Notes: generated from the sequence alone by a model not told the origin. A DNA stretch of 64,000 nt from Saccharopolyspora montiporae (GCF_015209505.1 NZ_JADEYC010000007.1:248001-312000); one strand, 5' to 3'; counted from the first letter of the stretch, positions 53,849 through 62,827 are shown. Made by a program: numbers and translations.

Positions 53849-55384
53849 ATGGCCATCGTGAACCAGCTCCCGAGCGCAGCCGACGGGCGCCGCCGCCTCC
53901 GCCTGGCGAGCCCGGTGGACGAGGAACCGGTCGGTGAACTCGACGTCAGCACCAAGAACGACGTCGACGACGCGATCTTGCGCGCGCGAGCAGCGCAGGT
54001 GGCCTGGGCGGAGCGGCCGATCAAGGAGCGGGCCGCCATCGTGCGCTCGGCCGTGGACCAGGTGGTCGCGCGGCGCGAGGAGATCATCGAGACGCTGCAG
54101 GCCGAAACCGGCAAGCCGCGCGCGGAAGCGCTGACCATCGAGATCGTGCCGGCGTGCGACTTCCTCAACCACTGGAGTAGGCGGGCCCACCGCGTCCTGC
54201 AGGATGAACGCCGCGCGGTGCACGGCTACATCCGGCCGCTGAAGAAGCTGCGGATCCACTACCAGCCGCTGGGCGTGGTCGGGGTGATCACCCCGTGGAA
54301 CGCGCCGTTCGTGCTGTCGCTGAACCCGGTCGCCCAAGCCCTGCTGGCCGGCAACGCCGTGGTGCTCAAGCCCTCGGAGATGACGCCCCGCTCGGCGGAG
54401 TGGGCGGTGCGGATCCTGCACGCGGCCGGGGTTCCCGAGGACTTGGTGCAGGTCGTGCACGGGGATGGCGAGACCGGCGCGGCACTCGTCGACGGCGACG
54501 TGGACAAGATCTCGTTCACCGGCAGCGTGGGGACGGGTCGCAGCATCGCGGCACGCGCCGGAGAACGGCTCGTCCCGTGCACCCTGGAACTGGGCGGCAA
54601 GGACGCGATGATCGTCTGCGCCGACGCCGATCTGGAGCGCGCCGCCAACGGTGCGGTGTACCTGTCCATGTTCAACACCGGGCAGGTGTGCCTGAGCGTC
54701 GAACGGATCTACGTGGCCGATCAGGTCGCCGAGGAATTCACCCGTCTCGTCCGGGAGAAAGCCGCCGCGGTCACCTGCGGCAGCGGGGACACGGACATGG
54801 GACCGCTGTTCTCGGACACGCAGCTCGACATCGTCGACAAGCACGTCCGCGATGCCGAGGAGAAGGGCGCCACCATCGCGGTGGGCGGCAAGCGCGCCTC
54901 GGAGAAGGGCCTGTACTTCCAGCCCACGGTCGTCCTGGACGCGAGACCGGACATGGACATCATGCGCGAGGAGACCTTCGGGCCGGTGGTGGCCATCATG
55001 CGGGTGCGCGATGATGAGGAAGCGATCCGCCGGGCCAACGACAGCGATTTCGGCCTCGGCGGCAGCGTGTTCACCCGCAGCGCGGCGAAGGCGGCCGCGA
55101 TCGCCAAGCGCCTGAAGACCGGATCAGTCGTGCACAATGACGCGGCCGTCATCTATGGCGTCGCCGAAGCGCCGTTCGGCGGCCGCAAGGACAGCGGGGT
55201 CGGTCAGGTCAACGGCGTCGACTCGCTGCGCGGGTTCACCCACCCGCAGCCGCTGCTGCTCAGCCGGTGGCCGCTGAAGAAGGAGAACGTCTGGTACCCC
55301 TACACCGCGGCCGTGGCCCGCAATCTGGACGCGGTGGTCCGCTACGGATTCGGGAACCGGATCATGCGGTGGTTCCTGTCGTAA
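53849..55384 (+). CDS. NAD(P)-dependent aldehyde dehydrogenase
   Basis: This 511-residue ALDH starts at MAIVNQLPSAADG behind GGAGGA; the longer frame lacks homology upstream. It has VGVITPWNAPFVLSLNPV near 145-162, base Glu in TLELGGKDAM near 248, nucleophile Cys in FNTGQVCLSVERIY near 280, and EETFGPVVAIM. The C-terminal 50 residues (LLLSRWPLKKENVWYPYT...) are longer than usual and resemble long-chain aldehyde dehydrogenases that approach membranes. It probably oxidises an aldehyde made by the GMC oxidoreductase or a P450. Confidence 0.88.
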   Translation: MAIVNQLPSAADGRRRLRLASPVDEEPVGELDVSTKNDVDDAILRARAAQVAWAERPIKERAAIVRSAVDQVVARREEIIETLQAETGKPRAEALTIEIVPACDFLNHWSRRAHRVLQDERRAVHGYIRPLKKLRIHYQPLGVVGVITPWNAPFVLSLNPVAQALLAGNAVVLKPSEMTPRSAEWAVRILHAAGVPEDLVQVVHGDGETGAALVDGDVDKISFTGSVGTGRSIAARAGERLVPCTLELGGKDAMIVCADADLERAANGAVYLSMFNTGQVCLSVERIYVADQVAEEFTRLVREKAAAVTCGSGDTDMGPLFSDTQLDIVDKHVRDAEEKGATIAVGGKRASEKGLYFQPTVVLDARPDMDIMREETFGPVVAIMRVRDDEEAIRRANDSDFGLGGSVFTRSAAKAAAIAKRLKTGSVVHNDAAVIYGVAEAPFGGRKDSGVGQVNGVDSLRGFTHPQPLLLSRWPLKKENVWYPYTAAVARNLDAVVRYGFGNRIMRWFLS

Positions 55385-55444
55385 CTTCTGTTCCACATCG
55401 GACACTACAGGCCGGGTTCGGCCACGACGGGACCGGAGCGCATC

Positions 55445-56233
55445 GTGCCCATCCTCACCACCACCGACAACGACCGCGTGCGCACCCTGACCCTGAACCG
55501 GCCGGACGCGCTCAACGCGTTCGACGAAGCGCTCTACGATGAGCTGACCGAGGCGCTGCGCGGCGCGGCGGACGACCCGGGTGTCGGTGTCGTGCTGCTC
55601 ACCGGCTCCGGCAGGGCGTTTTGCGCCGGAACCGACCTCAAGGAGATGTACGCCCGCAGCACCGATCCGGATTTCGTGCCCGGCGAACACGGCTTCCTCG
55701 GGCTCATCGACGCCCTGGCGGAGTTCGACAAGCCGCTGGTCGTGGCGGCCAACGGGCTCGGCGTGGGCCTGGGCCTGACCGTCCTCGGGTTCGCCGACCT
55801 GGCGTTGGCCTCGACCGAGGCCCGGTTCCGCTGTCCGTTCACCAGTCTCGGCGTGGCTCCGGAAGCCGCCTCCAGCTACCTGCTCCCGCACCTGGTCGGC
55901 AGGCAGAACGCCGCGTGGCTGCTGCTGTCCGCGGAATGGATCAGCGCGCAGCAGGCCCACGACATGGGGCTGGTCTGGCAGGTGTGCCCGCCCGAGGACC
56001 TCATGGGCGCGGCGCAGCAGCACGCCGCCACCATCGCGGCCCGGCCGACGTCCAGTCTCCGGGCGGTCAAGGCCACGATGATCGCACCGCTGCGCGATGA
56101 GATCGCCGCGGCCCGCGAGCGCGAGAACGCGCAGTTCGCCGAACTCCTCGGTTCTGCGGCGAACCTGGAAGCGCTCACCGCGTTCGCCGAGGGGCGCGAG
56201 CCGGATTTCGCCGCGCTCCCCGGCGGCGGGTGA
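55445..56233 (+). CDS. Enoyl-CoA hydratase/isomerase family protein
   Basis: This 262-residue crotonase starts at a GTG with CCGGAGC upstream, 60 bp after the ALDH stop, probably in the same operon. It has VLLTGSGRAFCAGTDLKEM (oxyanion hole) near 49-67 and catalytic-loop Glu in LGVAPEAASSYLLPHLVG near 136-153. The single-Glu pattern is closer to delta3-delta2 enoyl-CoA isomerase/ECH-like proteins than to the two-Glu hydratases. It probably acts in beta-oxidation of side chains. Confidence 0.85.
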   Translation: MPILTTTDNDRVRTLTLNRPDALNAFDEALYDELTEALRGAADDPGVGVVLLTGSGRAFCAGTDLKEMYARSTDPDFVPGEHGFLGLIDALAEFDKPLVVAANGLGVGLGLTVLGFADLALASTEARFRCPFTSLGVAPEAASSYLLPHLVGRQNAAWLLLSAEWISAQQAHDMGLVWQVCPPEDLMGAAQQHAATIAARPTSSLRAVKATMIAPLRDEIAAARERENAQFAELLGSAANLEALTAFAEGREPDFAALPGGG

Positions 56234-56299
56234 CAACCGGTCCGGTCGCGCCGATCAGCTGTCCGGCCGCGCGTCCGGTCGTCGACACCGGGCCTGTCC

Positions 56300-56346
56300 T
56301 GCGGCGGGACCGGCGGCCCCCATCACCGGTATCCGGTCCCGCCGCA
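56300..56346. terminator. Bidirectional terminator hairpin
   Basis: TGCGGCGGGACCGG (56300-56313) and CCGGTCCCGCCGCA (56333-56346) form a perfect 14-bp stem with a 19-base loop between the convergent enoyl-CoA hydratase and DUF4232-type genes. Confidence 0.75.
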
Positions 56347-56390
56347 CCGGGCGCGGAGCTCTCCCCTTCTCCGGCCCGGGGTCGGCGGGG

Positions 56391-56894
56391 TCAGCCGCCC
56401 GCGGTGAACGAGCCCGCGCGCAGCGGACCGTCGACGCCGCCGCGGACCCAGCCGGTCCGGATCGGCGTGTCGTCCCCGGGCAGCGTGAGGCTCACCGAGG
56501 TCGCCCGGGCCGGACCCTCGGTCGCCGGACCGGTCAGCAGCGCCGCCGCGGAGTGGTTGCCGGACAGCGTGATCCGCTCGCCGCTGGCCGGTTCGGTCTC
56601 GACCGGCATGGGCAGCGGTCCACCGGGGCCGTGGAAGGCGAGTTCCTCGGGCGTCCCGCTCAGTTCGCAGACGGCCCCGGGCTGCGCGTCGACGACGATC
56701 TCGTAGCGGCGTTCCTGCTCGCTCGGCGACGGACGTTCCGCGGTGGACACCGACACGTCACCCGCGGTGCAGGCGGGCGGCGGCGGTGGCGGGGTCGCCT
56801 GGGCCGTGGCCATCGTCGCCATGCCCAGCCCGGACACCGCCATCGCCGTGAGGCCGGCGGTGAGGGTGGTGCGCTTGCTCGGTGCGTTCGCCAT
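56391..56894 (-). CDS. Secreted DUF4232-like protein
   Basis: This 167-residue protein starts at MANAPSKRTTLTAGLTAMAVSG. It is a Sec-type signal peptide ending near ATAQA-TPPPPPPA at about residue 32, then a Pro linker. The single domain has the DUF4232 pattern: an early Cys (PACTAGDVSV), a central RYEIVVDAQPGAVCELSGTPEELAFHGPGG with the second Cys, and a final beta region. Function of the family is unknown. It lies 172 bp from the upstream secreted protease on the same strand. Confidence 0.72.
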   Translation of the reverse strand: MANAPSKRTTLTAGLTAMAVSGLGMATMATAQATPPPPPPACTAGDVSVSTAERPSPSEQERRYEIVVDAQPGAVCELSGTPEELAFHGPGGPLPMPVETEPASGERITLSGNHSAAALLTGPATEGPARATSVSLTLPGDDTPIRTGWVRGGVDGPLRAGSFTAGG

Positions 56895-57066
56895 GCTCGT
56901 GCTCCTCGGTCGTTTCCGCGTTCTCTGTTCTCCGAAGACGTCCGAGGGCGGCGGTGGATGCGCGGTGGAGGCGAACAGTGCGATCACTCTCCCCCGCGCA
57001 ACCCCGGCGCTCCTCGGACGTCGGCCCGCACCGCCGTCCCCCGCGCAGCGGTCCGGGGGTACTGCG

Positions 57067-57864
57067 TCACGCCGCGATGTGCTGCGCGATCCAGTCGCCG
57101 TAGGCGGTCACGTCGGTGTAGATACCGGTCCCGGTCCCGCACGCCGGGTCGTCGTCGCCGTCGCGGCTCGTCGCCCCGATCAGCTCCCAGTCGCCCGGTT
57201 TGCCGCGCAGCTTCGGTCCACCGGAGTCGCCGTAGCAGGCTTGGGCGCCCTCGGTCGGGCTGTCCATGCACAGCTCGCGCTCAGCGTTGATCTCGGTGCA
57301 CCGCTCGGCCGGGACCAGTTCGGTGTCCAGCTCCTGCAGCTGTTGCGGCGTTTCCGGGCATTCCTGGCTGTTGTCGCAGGTCACGCCCCAACCGAGGATC
57401 CGGGTAGGCGTACCGGCCGGTCCGGCTTCCTCGGCGATGCGGACCGGCTGCTGCGGAACCTGCCGATCGAGTTTGACCAGCGCGATGTCGTCGCCCCCGG
57501 CCGTGTTCCCGAAGTTGAATCCGGGGTGCACGACCGTCTCGCTGACCCCGGCCACGGTGCCGCCCGCGGCGCGGTCGGCGCTGCCGACCCGGGCCTGCAG
57601 CTGCCCCTCGACCGGTACGCAGTGCGCGGCGGTGACCACCCAGTCGTCGGCGACCAGCGACCCGCCGCAGCTGTGCTGCCCCTCGGTCGACTGCAGCGAG
57701 ACCATGAACGGGTACTCCTCGGTGGCCTCGTGCCCGCCGACGATGTAGGGCTGCACCCCGGCCGCCGCCGACGGCACCAGCGCGACCATCGCCGCGCAGG
57801 CCCCCACGGCGCCGCTGACCGCCATTCTCCTTCTGCGCGGCCGGTTTTCGCCGTGCTCTGCCAT
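57067..57864 (-). CDS. Secreted S1-family serine protease
   Basis: This 265-residue preproenzyme has an N-terminal signal (MAVSGAVGACAAMVALVPSAAA) and mature start IVGG at residue 41. The catalytic triad is His81 (TAAHC), Asp126 (GGDDIALVKL) and Ser214 (ACYGDSGGP). The residues before Cys210 are Gln208-Ala209, so the Asp189 of trypsin is absent and Arg/Lys specificity is not expected. Disulfide cysteines are present (66/82, 163/169, 189/199, 210/about 240). It is an exported protease, probably nutritional. Confidence 0.88.
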   Translation of the reverse strand: MAEHGENRPRRRRMAVSGAVGACAAMVALVPSAAAGVQPYIVGGHEATEEYPFMVSLQSTEGQHSCGGSLVADDWVVTAAHCVPVEGQLQARVGSADRAAGGTVAGVSETVVHPGFNFGNTAGGDDIALVKLDRQVPQQPVRIAEEAGPAGTPTRILGWGVTCDNSQECPETPQQLQELDTELVPAERCTEINAERELCMDSPTEGAQACYGDSGGPKLRGKPGDWELIGATSRDGDDDPACGTGTGIYTDVTAYGDWIAQHIAA

Positions 57865-58210
57865 GTCTATCCACTCCCGACGCTCGCCGTGCTGGCTGAC
57901 GACGGGAACATTAGGAGCCCGCACCGGGCCGCGGGATCGACCGAAGGGACAGACCGCGGGGCCGTTGGGCCACCCCGCCGGACGGTGCCCGGACCCATCC
58001 CGCGCCGGGCGGCACGGCAGGAAGGAGTCCCCCGGCATACCGCGCGACCAGGGGCGGGACCGGGTGAGCGCGGAACGCGCGCCGTTCGGCTGCGCTCTTC
58101 GGCCTCGGCCGAAAGCACTACCCCGCCGCTGCGTTCGGCCAAGGCGGCCGCGGCGCCGTCCTACCGGGACATGGCGCACTCCCGCACCGGCACGCGGGGT
58201 CCGGAGCGGA
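57865..58210. other. 346-bp intergenic region
   Basis: It lies between the SDR stop at 58211 and the protease start at 57864, both on the minus strand. It presumably contains the protease promoter. Short open frames (for example 57867-58142, minus) have Pro/Arg/Ser-biased composition and no recognisable domain. I see no clear regulatory motif. Confidence 0.5.
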
Positions 58211-59056
58211 TCAGCCGTCGCCGGCGTACTGGGCGCGCACCGCGGCGACCACGCCGCCGTCCACGAGCAGATCGTTGCCGGTGATGAACCCGGCCGCCGG
58301 GGAGAGCAGGAACTCGGCGGCGCCGGCGATGTCGTGCGGAGTGCCGGCCCGCCCGGTCGGTGAGGCGTCGATCATCGCGCGCATGTGGCCCCCGCTGTCC
58401 CCGGCCAGTTCCTGCCTGCCCATCGCGGTGGAGATGATCCCGGGGCTGATGCTGTTCACCCGGGCGCCGCGCTCGCCCCACGCGGCGGCCGCGGCCTGCA
58501 CGCGCAGCAGGTTGGCGCGCTTGGCGAACGCGTAGGCGGCGCCGGCCTCGGTGCGCACCGCCGAATCGGCGGCGGGCAGGTCGGGCAGATCCTCGGCCGG
58601 TGCGCGCATCAGCGCCGCATCCCGCTCGGGATCGGGCGTGCCGGACGGCAGGTGCCCGGCCATGCTGGCGATGATCACACCGGCGCCGCCCGCTGCCACG
58701 ACCCGCGCGAACTCGTCCAGCACCAGGGCTACGCCGACCAGGTCCACCGCCAGCACCGCGTCGGCCGACGCCTGTTCCGGGGAGAGACCGGCGGTGTGCA
58801 CGACGGCGGCGACCGGACCGAGCTCGGCGGCGCGGTCGGCCAAGGCCCGCACCTCGGCACGCACCGAGACGTCCACGCGCTGCGCGGTCACCTCGAAGCC
58901 CTCGTCGCGCAGCCGCTCGGTGGCCGCGGCCAGGACGTCCTCGTCGAAATCGGCCAGCAGCACGCGGTGTCCGCTGCCGATCCTCCTGGCCGTCGCGAGA
59001 CCCATACCGCCCGCGCCGAGGACGGTCAGCACAGGTGCGTGATCGAACGTGGCCAC
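58211..59056 (-). CDS. Short-chain dehydrogenase/reductase, unusual long-loop type
   Basis: This 281-residue SDR starts at a GTG 59056 with GGAGG four bases away; an ATG at 59089 is possible. It has VLGAGGMGLATARRIG cofactor motif, AAVVHTAGL, IIASMAGHLPSG, then a long insert (PERDAALMRAPAEDLPDLPAADS) before the catalytic GAAYAFAKRANLL. It ends FITGNDLLVDGG. It resembles actinobacterial SDRs annotated as acetoin or 2-hydroxysteroid-type dehydrogenases; the substrate is unknown. Confidence 0.82.
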   Translation of the reverse strand: MATFDHAPVLTVLGAGGMGLATARRIGSGHRVLLADFDEDVLAAATERLRDEGFEVTAQRVDVSVRAEVRALADRAAELGPVAAVVHTAGLSPEQASADAVLAVDLVGVALVLDEFARVVAAGGAGVIIASMAGHLPSGTPDPERDAALMRAPAEDLPDLPAADSAVRTEAGAAYAFAKRANLLRVQAAAAAWGERGARVNSISPGIISTAMGRQELAGDSGGHMRAMIDASPTGRAGTPHDIAGAAEFLLSPAAGFITGNDLLVDGGVVAAVRAQYAGDG

Positions 59057-59196
59057 GACGCCTCCCGGTGGCACGCCCCGAGCCGGCACCCGGGGCCCTC
59101 ATGATGGTCGGTGCGACGCTATCGGCACCGCGCAACGCCGTCATCGGCGCCCTGGGGGTTGTCGCGGGGTCGCGAGCAGCGCTATGGTCGCGTGCA

Positions 59197-59215
59197 TTAG
59201 GGTTGCCTAACCTAA
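59197..59215 (+). promoter_or_regulatory. IdeR/DtxR iron box
   Basis: TTAGGGTTGCCTAACCTAA agrees with the IdeR/DtxR consensus TTAGGTTAGSCTAACCTAA at 17 of 19 positions. It is 53 bp before the siderophore-interacting protein start and probably overlaps its promoter, giving iron-repressed transcription. Confidence 0.85.
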
Positions 59216-59267
59216 AAGGCCAGGTCCGGAGCGGCCGGAGGTACGCGCGAGAAGGGCGAGGTTTTCC

Positions 59268-60116
59268 GTGGGCGAGCAGCGCAAGCGGCCGAAAGCGGTG
59301 CACACCGGCGTGGTCGAGTCCACCGAGCGGCTCACCGACGGCATGGTCCGGGTGGTGCTGGGCGGGGACGGGCTGTCCGGGTTCGAGATCGACGGGTGCA
59401 CCGACAGCTACGTGAAGCTCCTGCTGCGCGCCGACGGCGGGCCGCTGCCCGAACCGTTCGACTACGAGCGGTTCCGCGAGCAGCACCCCAAGTCGGAGTG
59501 GCCGGTCAAGCGCACCTACACCGTGCGCGCCTGGGACCCCGACCGGCGGCGGCTCACCATCGATTTCGTCGTGCACGGCGACCGCGGCGTCGCGGGGCCG
59601 TGGGCGGCCGCGGCCCGACCCGGTGATCGGCTGCACTTCATGGGCCCGGGCGGCGGATACGCCCCCGGGCAGTGGGCGGACTGGCACCTGCTGGCCGGTG
59701 ACGACAGCGCGCTGCCCGCCATCGCGGCCGCCGTGGAGGCGCTCCCCGACCGGTGCCGCGCGCACGTGTTCGTCGAGGTCGAGGGCCCGCAGCACGAACA
59801 GCACGTGGCGGTGCCGGACGGCGTGCAGGTCACCTGGCTGCACCGCGGGCAGCAGCGCGTGGGCACCTCCCTGGTTCCGGCGGTGCGCGAACTGGACTTC
59901 CCGGACGGCGCGGTGCACGCCTTCGTGCACGGCGAGGCGAACTTCGTCAAGGAGCTGCGCTCGCTGCTGCGCGTCGAGCACGGCATCCCGAAGAAGCAGC
60001 TGTCCATCTCCGGGTACTGGAAGCGGGGCGGGGACGAGGACGCCTGGCAGGCCGGCAAGGCCGAGTTCAACCGCGCGATCGAGGAAGAGGAGGCGGCGCG
60101 CATCGCCGCGGCGTGA
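59268..60116 (+). CDS. Siderophore-interacting protein (FAD/NAD(P)H ferric-siderophore reductase)
   Basis: This 282-residue protein starts at a GTG. The N-terminal FAD-binding beta barrel includes KRTYTVRAWDP near 84-94 (RxYT flavin motif) and HGDRGVAGPWAAAARPGD. The SIP Rossmann domain follows, ending VHGEANFVKELRSLLRVEHGI and SGYWKRGGDEDAW, which are characteristic of the ViuB/MxcB/FscN SIP family. It reduces Fe(III)-siderophore to release iron in the cytoplasm. The IdeR box upstream supports iron control. Confidence 0.92.
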   Translation: MGEQRKRPKAVHTGVVESTERLTDGMVRVVLGGDGLSGFEIDGCTDSYVKLLLRADGGPLPEPFDYERFREQHPKSEWPVKRTYTVRAWDPDRRRLTIDFVVHGDRGVAGPWAAAARPGDRLHFMGPGGGYAPGQWADWHLLAGDDSALPAIAAAVEALPDRCRAHVFVEVEGPQHEQHVAVPDGVQVTWLHRGQQRVGTSLVPAVRELDFPDGAVHAFVHGEANFVKELRSLLRVEHGIPKKQLSISGYWKRGGDEDAWQAGKAEFNRAIEEEEAARIAAA

Positions 60117-60130
60117 GCCCGCGCGGCTGA

Positions 60131-61033
60131 TCAGCCCCGGACACGCCGCAGCACGGCGTCGGCGATCTCCAGGGCCTGGTCGACCGAATCGGCCGCGTTC
60201 ATCAGTTCCACGAAGCAGTGCCGGATGTCGGTATCCCGCTCGGCGCGCATGATCGTGTCGACGACGTCCTCCAGCGGGGTGTCGGTCGCCGGCGAGATGC
60301 GCAACACCGCGCCCAGCGGGACCGAGGTGCGCCCTTCGGCCGCGGCGAGCTCGCGGATGCGGCCCAGCACCGTGTTCACCGCCTCCGGATCGAACGCGCC
60401 CCGCCCCGGTACGTGCACCGGCAGCCAGCCGTCCGCGCGCCGCGCGACCCGGGCGATCGCCGCGGGCGCGAAACCCGCCAGGTAGATCGGCGGCCGCGGC
60501 TGCTGCACCGGTTTGAGATCGGCGTAGGTGGCCGGGACGGTCCAGTGCGTCCCCCGGTACTCCGCCGGGTTGTGCGACCACAGTTCACCGAGCGCGTCCA
60601 GGCACTCGTCCAACCGGGCACCCCGCTGCCGCATGGGCACCCCGCTGGCCTCGTATTCCTCCGGCGACCAACCGGTGCCGAACCCGGGCAGCAGCCGCCC
60701 ACCGCTGAGCTGGTCGATCGTGGTCAGCGAGCGCGCGAGCACCGCCGGGGCGTACCACGGCGCGTTGAGCACGTTGGCACCGATCAGCGGCCGCTCGGTC
60801 ACCGCCGCGGCCACCGACAGCAGTGCGAACGGGTCCAGCGCGGAGCGGAACACCTCCGGGATCGCGTCCCCGCCCGCGTAACCGACGCTCGGGTCCACCG
60901 GCGCCAGCAACCGGTCGCCGACCCAAAGGCTGTCCGCGCCGAGCCGCTCGGCTTCCCGGGCGAACCGGGCGACTTCGCCGCCTTCCTGCGCCTGGGAACC
61001 GAATTGCGGCAATGTGAAACCGATCCGCTGCAT
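60131..61033 (-). CDS. LLM-class F420-dependent oxidoreductase (TIGR03619-type)
   Basis: This 300-residue protein has the N-terminal IGFTLPQFGSQAQEGGEVARFAREAERLGADSLWVGDRL and FALLSVAAAVTERPLIGANVLNAPWYAPAVLARSLTTIDQLSGGRLLPGFGTGWSPEEY. This is the F420-binding luciferase-like fold. It shares only the general fold with the enzyme at 26307. It converges on the SIP gene with a 14-bp gap. The substrate is unknown. Confidence 0.85.
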   Translation of the reverse strand: MQRIGFTLPQFGSQAQEGGEVARFAREAERLGADSLWVGDRLLAPVDPSVGYAGGDAIPEVFRSALDPFALLSVAAAVTERPLIGANVLNAPWYAPAVLARSLTTIDQLSGGRLLPGFGTGWSPEEYEASGVPMRQRGARLDECLDALGELWSHNPAEYRGTHWTVPATYADLKPVQQPRPPIYLAGFAPAAIARVARRADGWLPVHVPGRGAFDPEAVNTVLGRIRELAAAEGRTSVPLGAVLRISPATDTPLEDVVDTIMRAERDTDIRHCFVELMNAADSVDQALEIADAVLRRVRG

Positions 61034-61131
61034 GCAGCGCCTCCCCTTCTCACCGGGTGGATGTTTGTCCGTCGATCACCGCGGGTAGATCACCGGGCAC
61101 GCTGCACGATCCGCCCGCAAGGAGGTGCGCG

Positions 61132-61566
61132 GTGCTCGACATCGGTTCGTTCACGTCGGTCACGGCCATCGGCATCGCCGTGATCGCCGTCGACGCCTAC
61201 CTCATCCGACGTCACGGCGAAACCTACCTGGAGGGAGCCTACTCCGACCCACGCTCGGCCGACTCGCTGAACCGGATGATCACCACGCTGTTCTCGTTGA
61301 GCATGCTCGGAATCCTGGCGTTGCTGTCGGTGGCCGGGACCGGCAGCGGCGGGTTCCCGGACGTGGTGACCCGGTTGGGCGTCCTGCTGCTGATCACGGC
61401 CGCCGCGCACGGCATCGTGCTGGCGCTGCTCACCCGGACGCGGCGCCGCCAGCGCGAGCAGCGGATCAACGCCGAGGTCGCGATGCAGACCCGGGCACCG
61501 GGCGCCTCCGCCGCCCGCCCACCCACCGGACGCTCCACACCGGACTCTTCCGCCGACCGTGTTTGA
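61132..61566 (+). CDS. Small membrane protein of unknown function
   Basis: This 144-residue protein begins at a GTG six bases after AAGGAGG (61119-61125). It has hydrophobic segments at about 8-24, 47-66 and 74-94, the last closing LLLITAAAHGIVLALL. A basic stretch RTRRRQREQR follows, then a Pro/Ser-rich tail. No enzyme motif is visible. It is 55 bp from the formate dehydrogenase start and may be co-transcribed with it. Confidence 0.7.
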   Translation: MLDIGSFTSVTAIGIAVIAVDAYLIRRHGETYLEGAYSDPRSADSLNRMITTLFSLSMLGILALLSVAGTGSGGFPDVVTRLGVLLLITAAAHGIVLALLTRTRRRQREQRINAEVAMQTRAPGASAARPPTGRSTPDSSADRV

Positions 61567-61621
61567 TCGGCACCGCGGCGGGGAAACCGCCGCGCGCAAC
61601 GAGGCGAAAGGTGGTGCAACC

Positions 61622-62785
61622 ATGGCGAAAATCGTCTGCGTGCTCTACGACGACCCGGTCGACGGATACCCGCCGACCTCCGCGCGCGACGAGGTACCGC
61701 ACATCAGCACCTACCCAGACGGGCAGACGGCACCGGAACCGGCCGACATCGACTTCACGCCGGGCGAACTGCTCGGCAGCGTCTCCGGGGAGCTCGGCCT
61801 GCGCCGGTTCCTGGAGGACGCGGGGCACACCCTGGTGGTCACCTCGGACAAGGACGGGCCGGATTCCGCGTTCGACCGCGAACTCCCGGACGCCGACGTG
61901 GTCATCTCGCAGCCGTTCTGGCCCGCGTACCTGACCGCCGATCGCATCGAGCGGGCGCCGCGGCTGCAGCTGGCGATCACGGCCGGCGTCGGATCCGACC
62001 ACGTCGACCTGGACGCCGCCAAGCAGCACGGCATCACCGTCGCCGAGGTCACGCAGTCCAACAGCCTCAGCGTCGCCGAGCACGCGGTGATGCAGATCCT
62101 GGCCCTGGTGCGCAACTACCTGCCCGCGCATCGGTGGGTCACCGACGAGCGCGGCTGGAACATCGCCGACGCGGCGCGGCGGGCTTACGACGTGCAGGGC
62201 ATGTCGGTCGGTGTCATGGCCGCGGGACGGATCGGCCTGGCCGTGCTGCGCCGGCTGGCACCGTTCGACGTGCAGCTGCACTACACCGACAAGCAGCGGC
62301 TGGCCCCGGGGATCGAGCAGGAGCTGGGCCTGACCTACCACGAGGACATCCGCTCGCTGGCCGGCAGCGTGGACGTGCTGTCCATCCACGCCCCGCTGCA
62401 CCCGGAGACCGAGGGGCTGTTCGACGACGATCTGCTCGGCAGCATGAAGCGGGGCGCGTACCTGGTGAACACCGCGCGGGGGGCGATCTGCGACCGCGAT
62501 GCGGTCGTCCGGGCGCTGGAGTCCGGGCGGCTCGCCGGGTACGCCGGCGACGTCTGGCACCCGCAGCCGCCGGAGCGCGACCACCCGTGGCGGGACATGC
62601 CCAACCACGGGATGACGCCGCACGTGTCCGGGACAACGCTGTCGGCGCAGGCCCGCTACGCGGCGGGAACCCGCGAGATCCTGGAGAGCTGGCTGGCCGG
62701 CTCGCCGATCCGCGACGAGTACCTCATCGTGCAGCGCGGAGCGTTGGCCGGGGCCGGTTCGGCCGCGTACACGACGCGGAGCTGA
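61622..62785 (+). CDS. fdh: NAD-dependent formate dehydrogenase
   Basis: This 387-residue D-2-hydroxyacid dehydrogenase-family protein has SQPFWPAYLTADRIERAPRLQLAITAGVGSDHVDL, EVTQSNSLSVAEH, the cofactor loop AAGRIGLAVLRRL near 200, and the substrate Arg in NTARGAICDRDAV near 284. The catalytic His is in TPHVSGTTLSAQARY near 332. These are signature motifs of NAD-FDH (about 390 residues). It oxidises formate to CO2, giving NADH. It could recycle reducing power or remove formate, which is released by CYP51-type demethylation (speculative link). Confidence 0.92.
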   Translation: MAKIVCVLYDDPVDGYPPTSARDEVPHISTYPDGQTAPEPADIDFTPGELLGSVSGELGLRRFLEDAGHTLVVTSDKDGPDSAFDRELPDADVVISQPFWPAYLTADRIERAPRLQLAITAGVGSDHVDLDAAKQHGITVAEVTQSNSLSVAEHAVMQILALVRNYLPAHRWVTDERGWNIADAARRAYDVQGMSVGVMAAGRIGLAVLRRLAPFDVQLHYTDKQRLAPGIEQELGLTYHEDIRSLAGSVDVLSIHAPLHPETEGLFDDDLLGSMKRGAYLVNTARGAICDRDAVVRALESGRLAGYAGDVWHPQPPERDHPWRDMPNHGMTPHVSGTTLSAQARYAAGTREILESWLAGSPIRDEYLIVQRGALAGAGSAAYTTRS

Positions 62786-62792
62786 CCGGGTG

Positions 62793-62823
62793 CGCGCAGC
62801 CGCGGGCCGCCCGCGGCTGCGCG
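62793..62823. terminator. Bidirectional terminator hairpin
   Basis: CGCGCAGCCGCGGG (62793-62806) and CCCGCGGCTGCGCG (62810-62823) form a perfect 14-bp stem with a three-base loop between the convergent formate dehydrogenase and DUF1295 genes. Confidence 0.85.
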
Positions 62824-62827
62824 TCCG

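Noticed and set aside
55399..55416. CGGACACTACAGGCCGGG upstream of the enoyl-CoA hydratase as operator
   Set aside because: Left half only; the central GTC and right arm are absent.
57867..58142. Minus-strand open frame of 91 codons upstream of the protease
   Set aside because: Low-complexity composition, no clear ribosome-binding site and no homology.
58161..60581. Long minus-strand open frame across the SDR and SIP genes
   Set aside because: Overlaps real genes on both strands and contains no recognisable domain.
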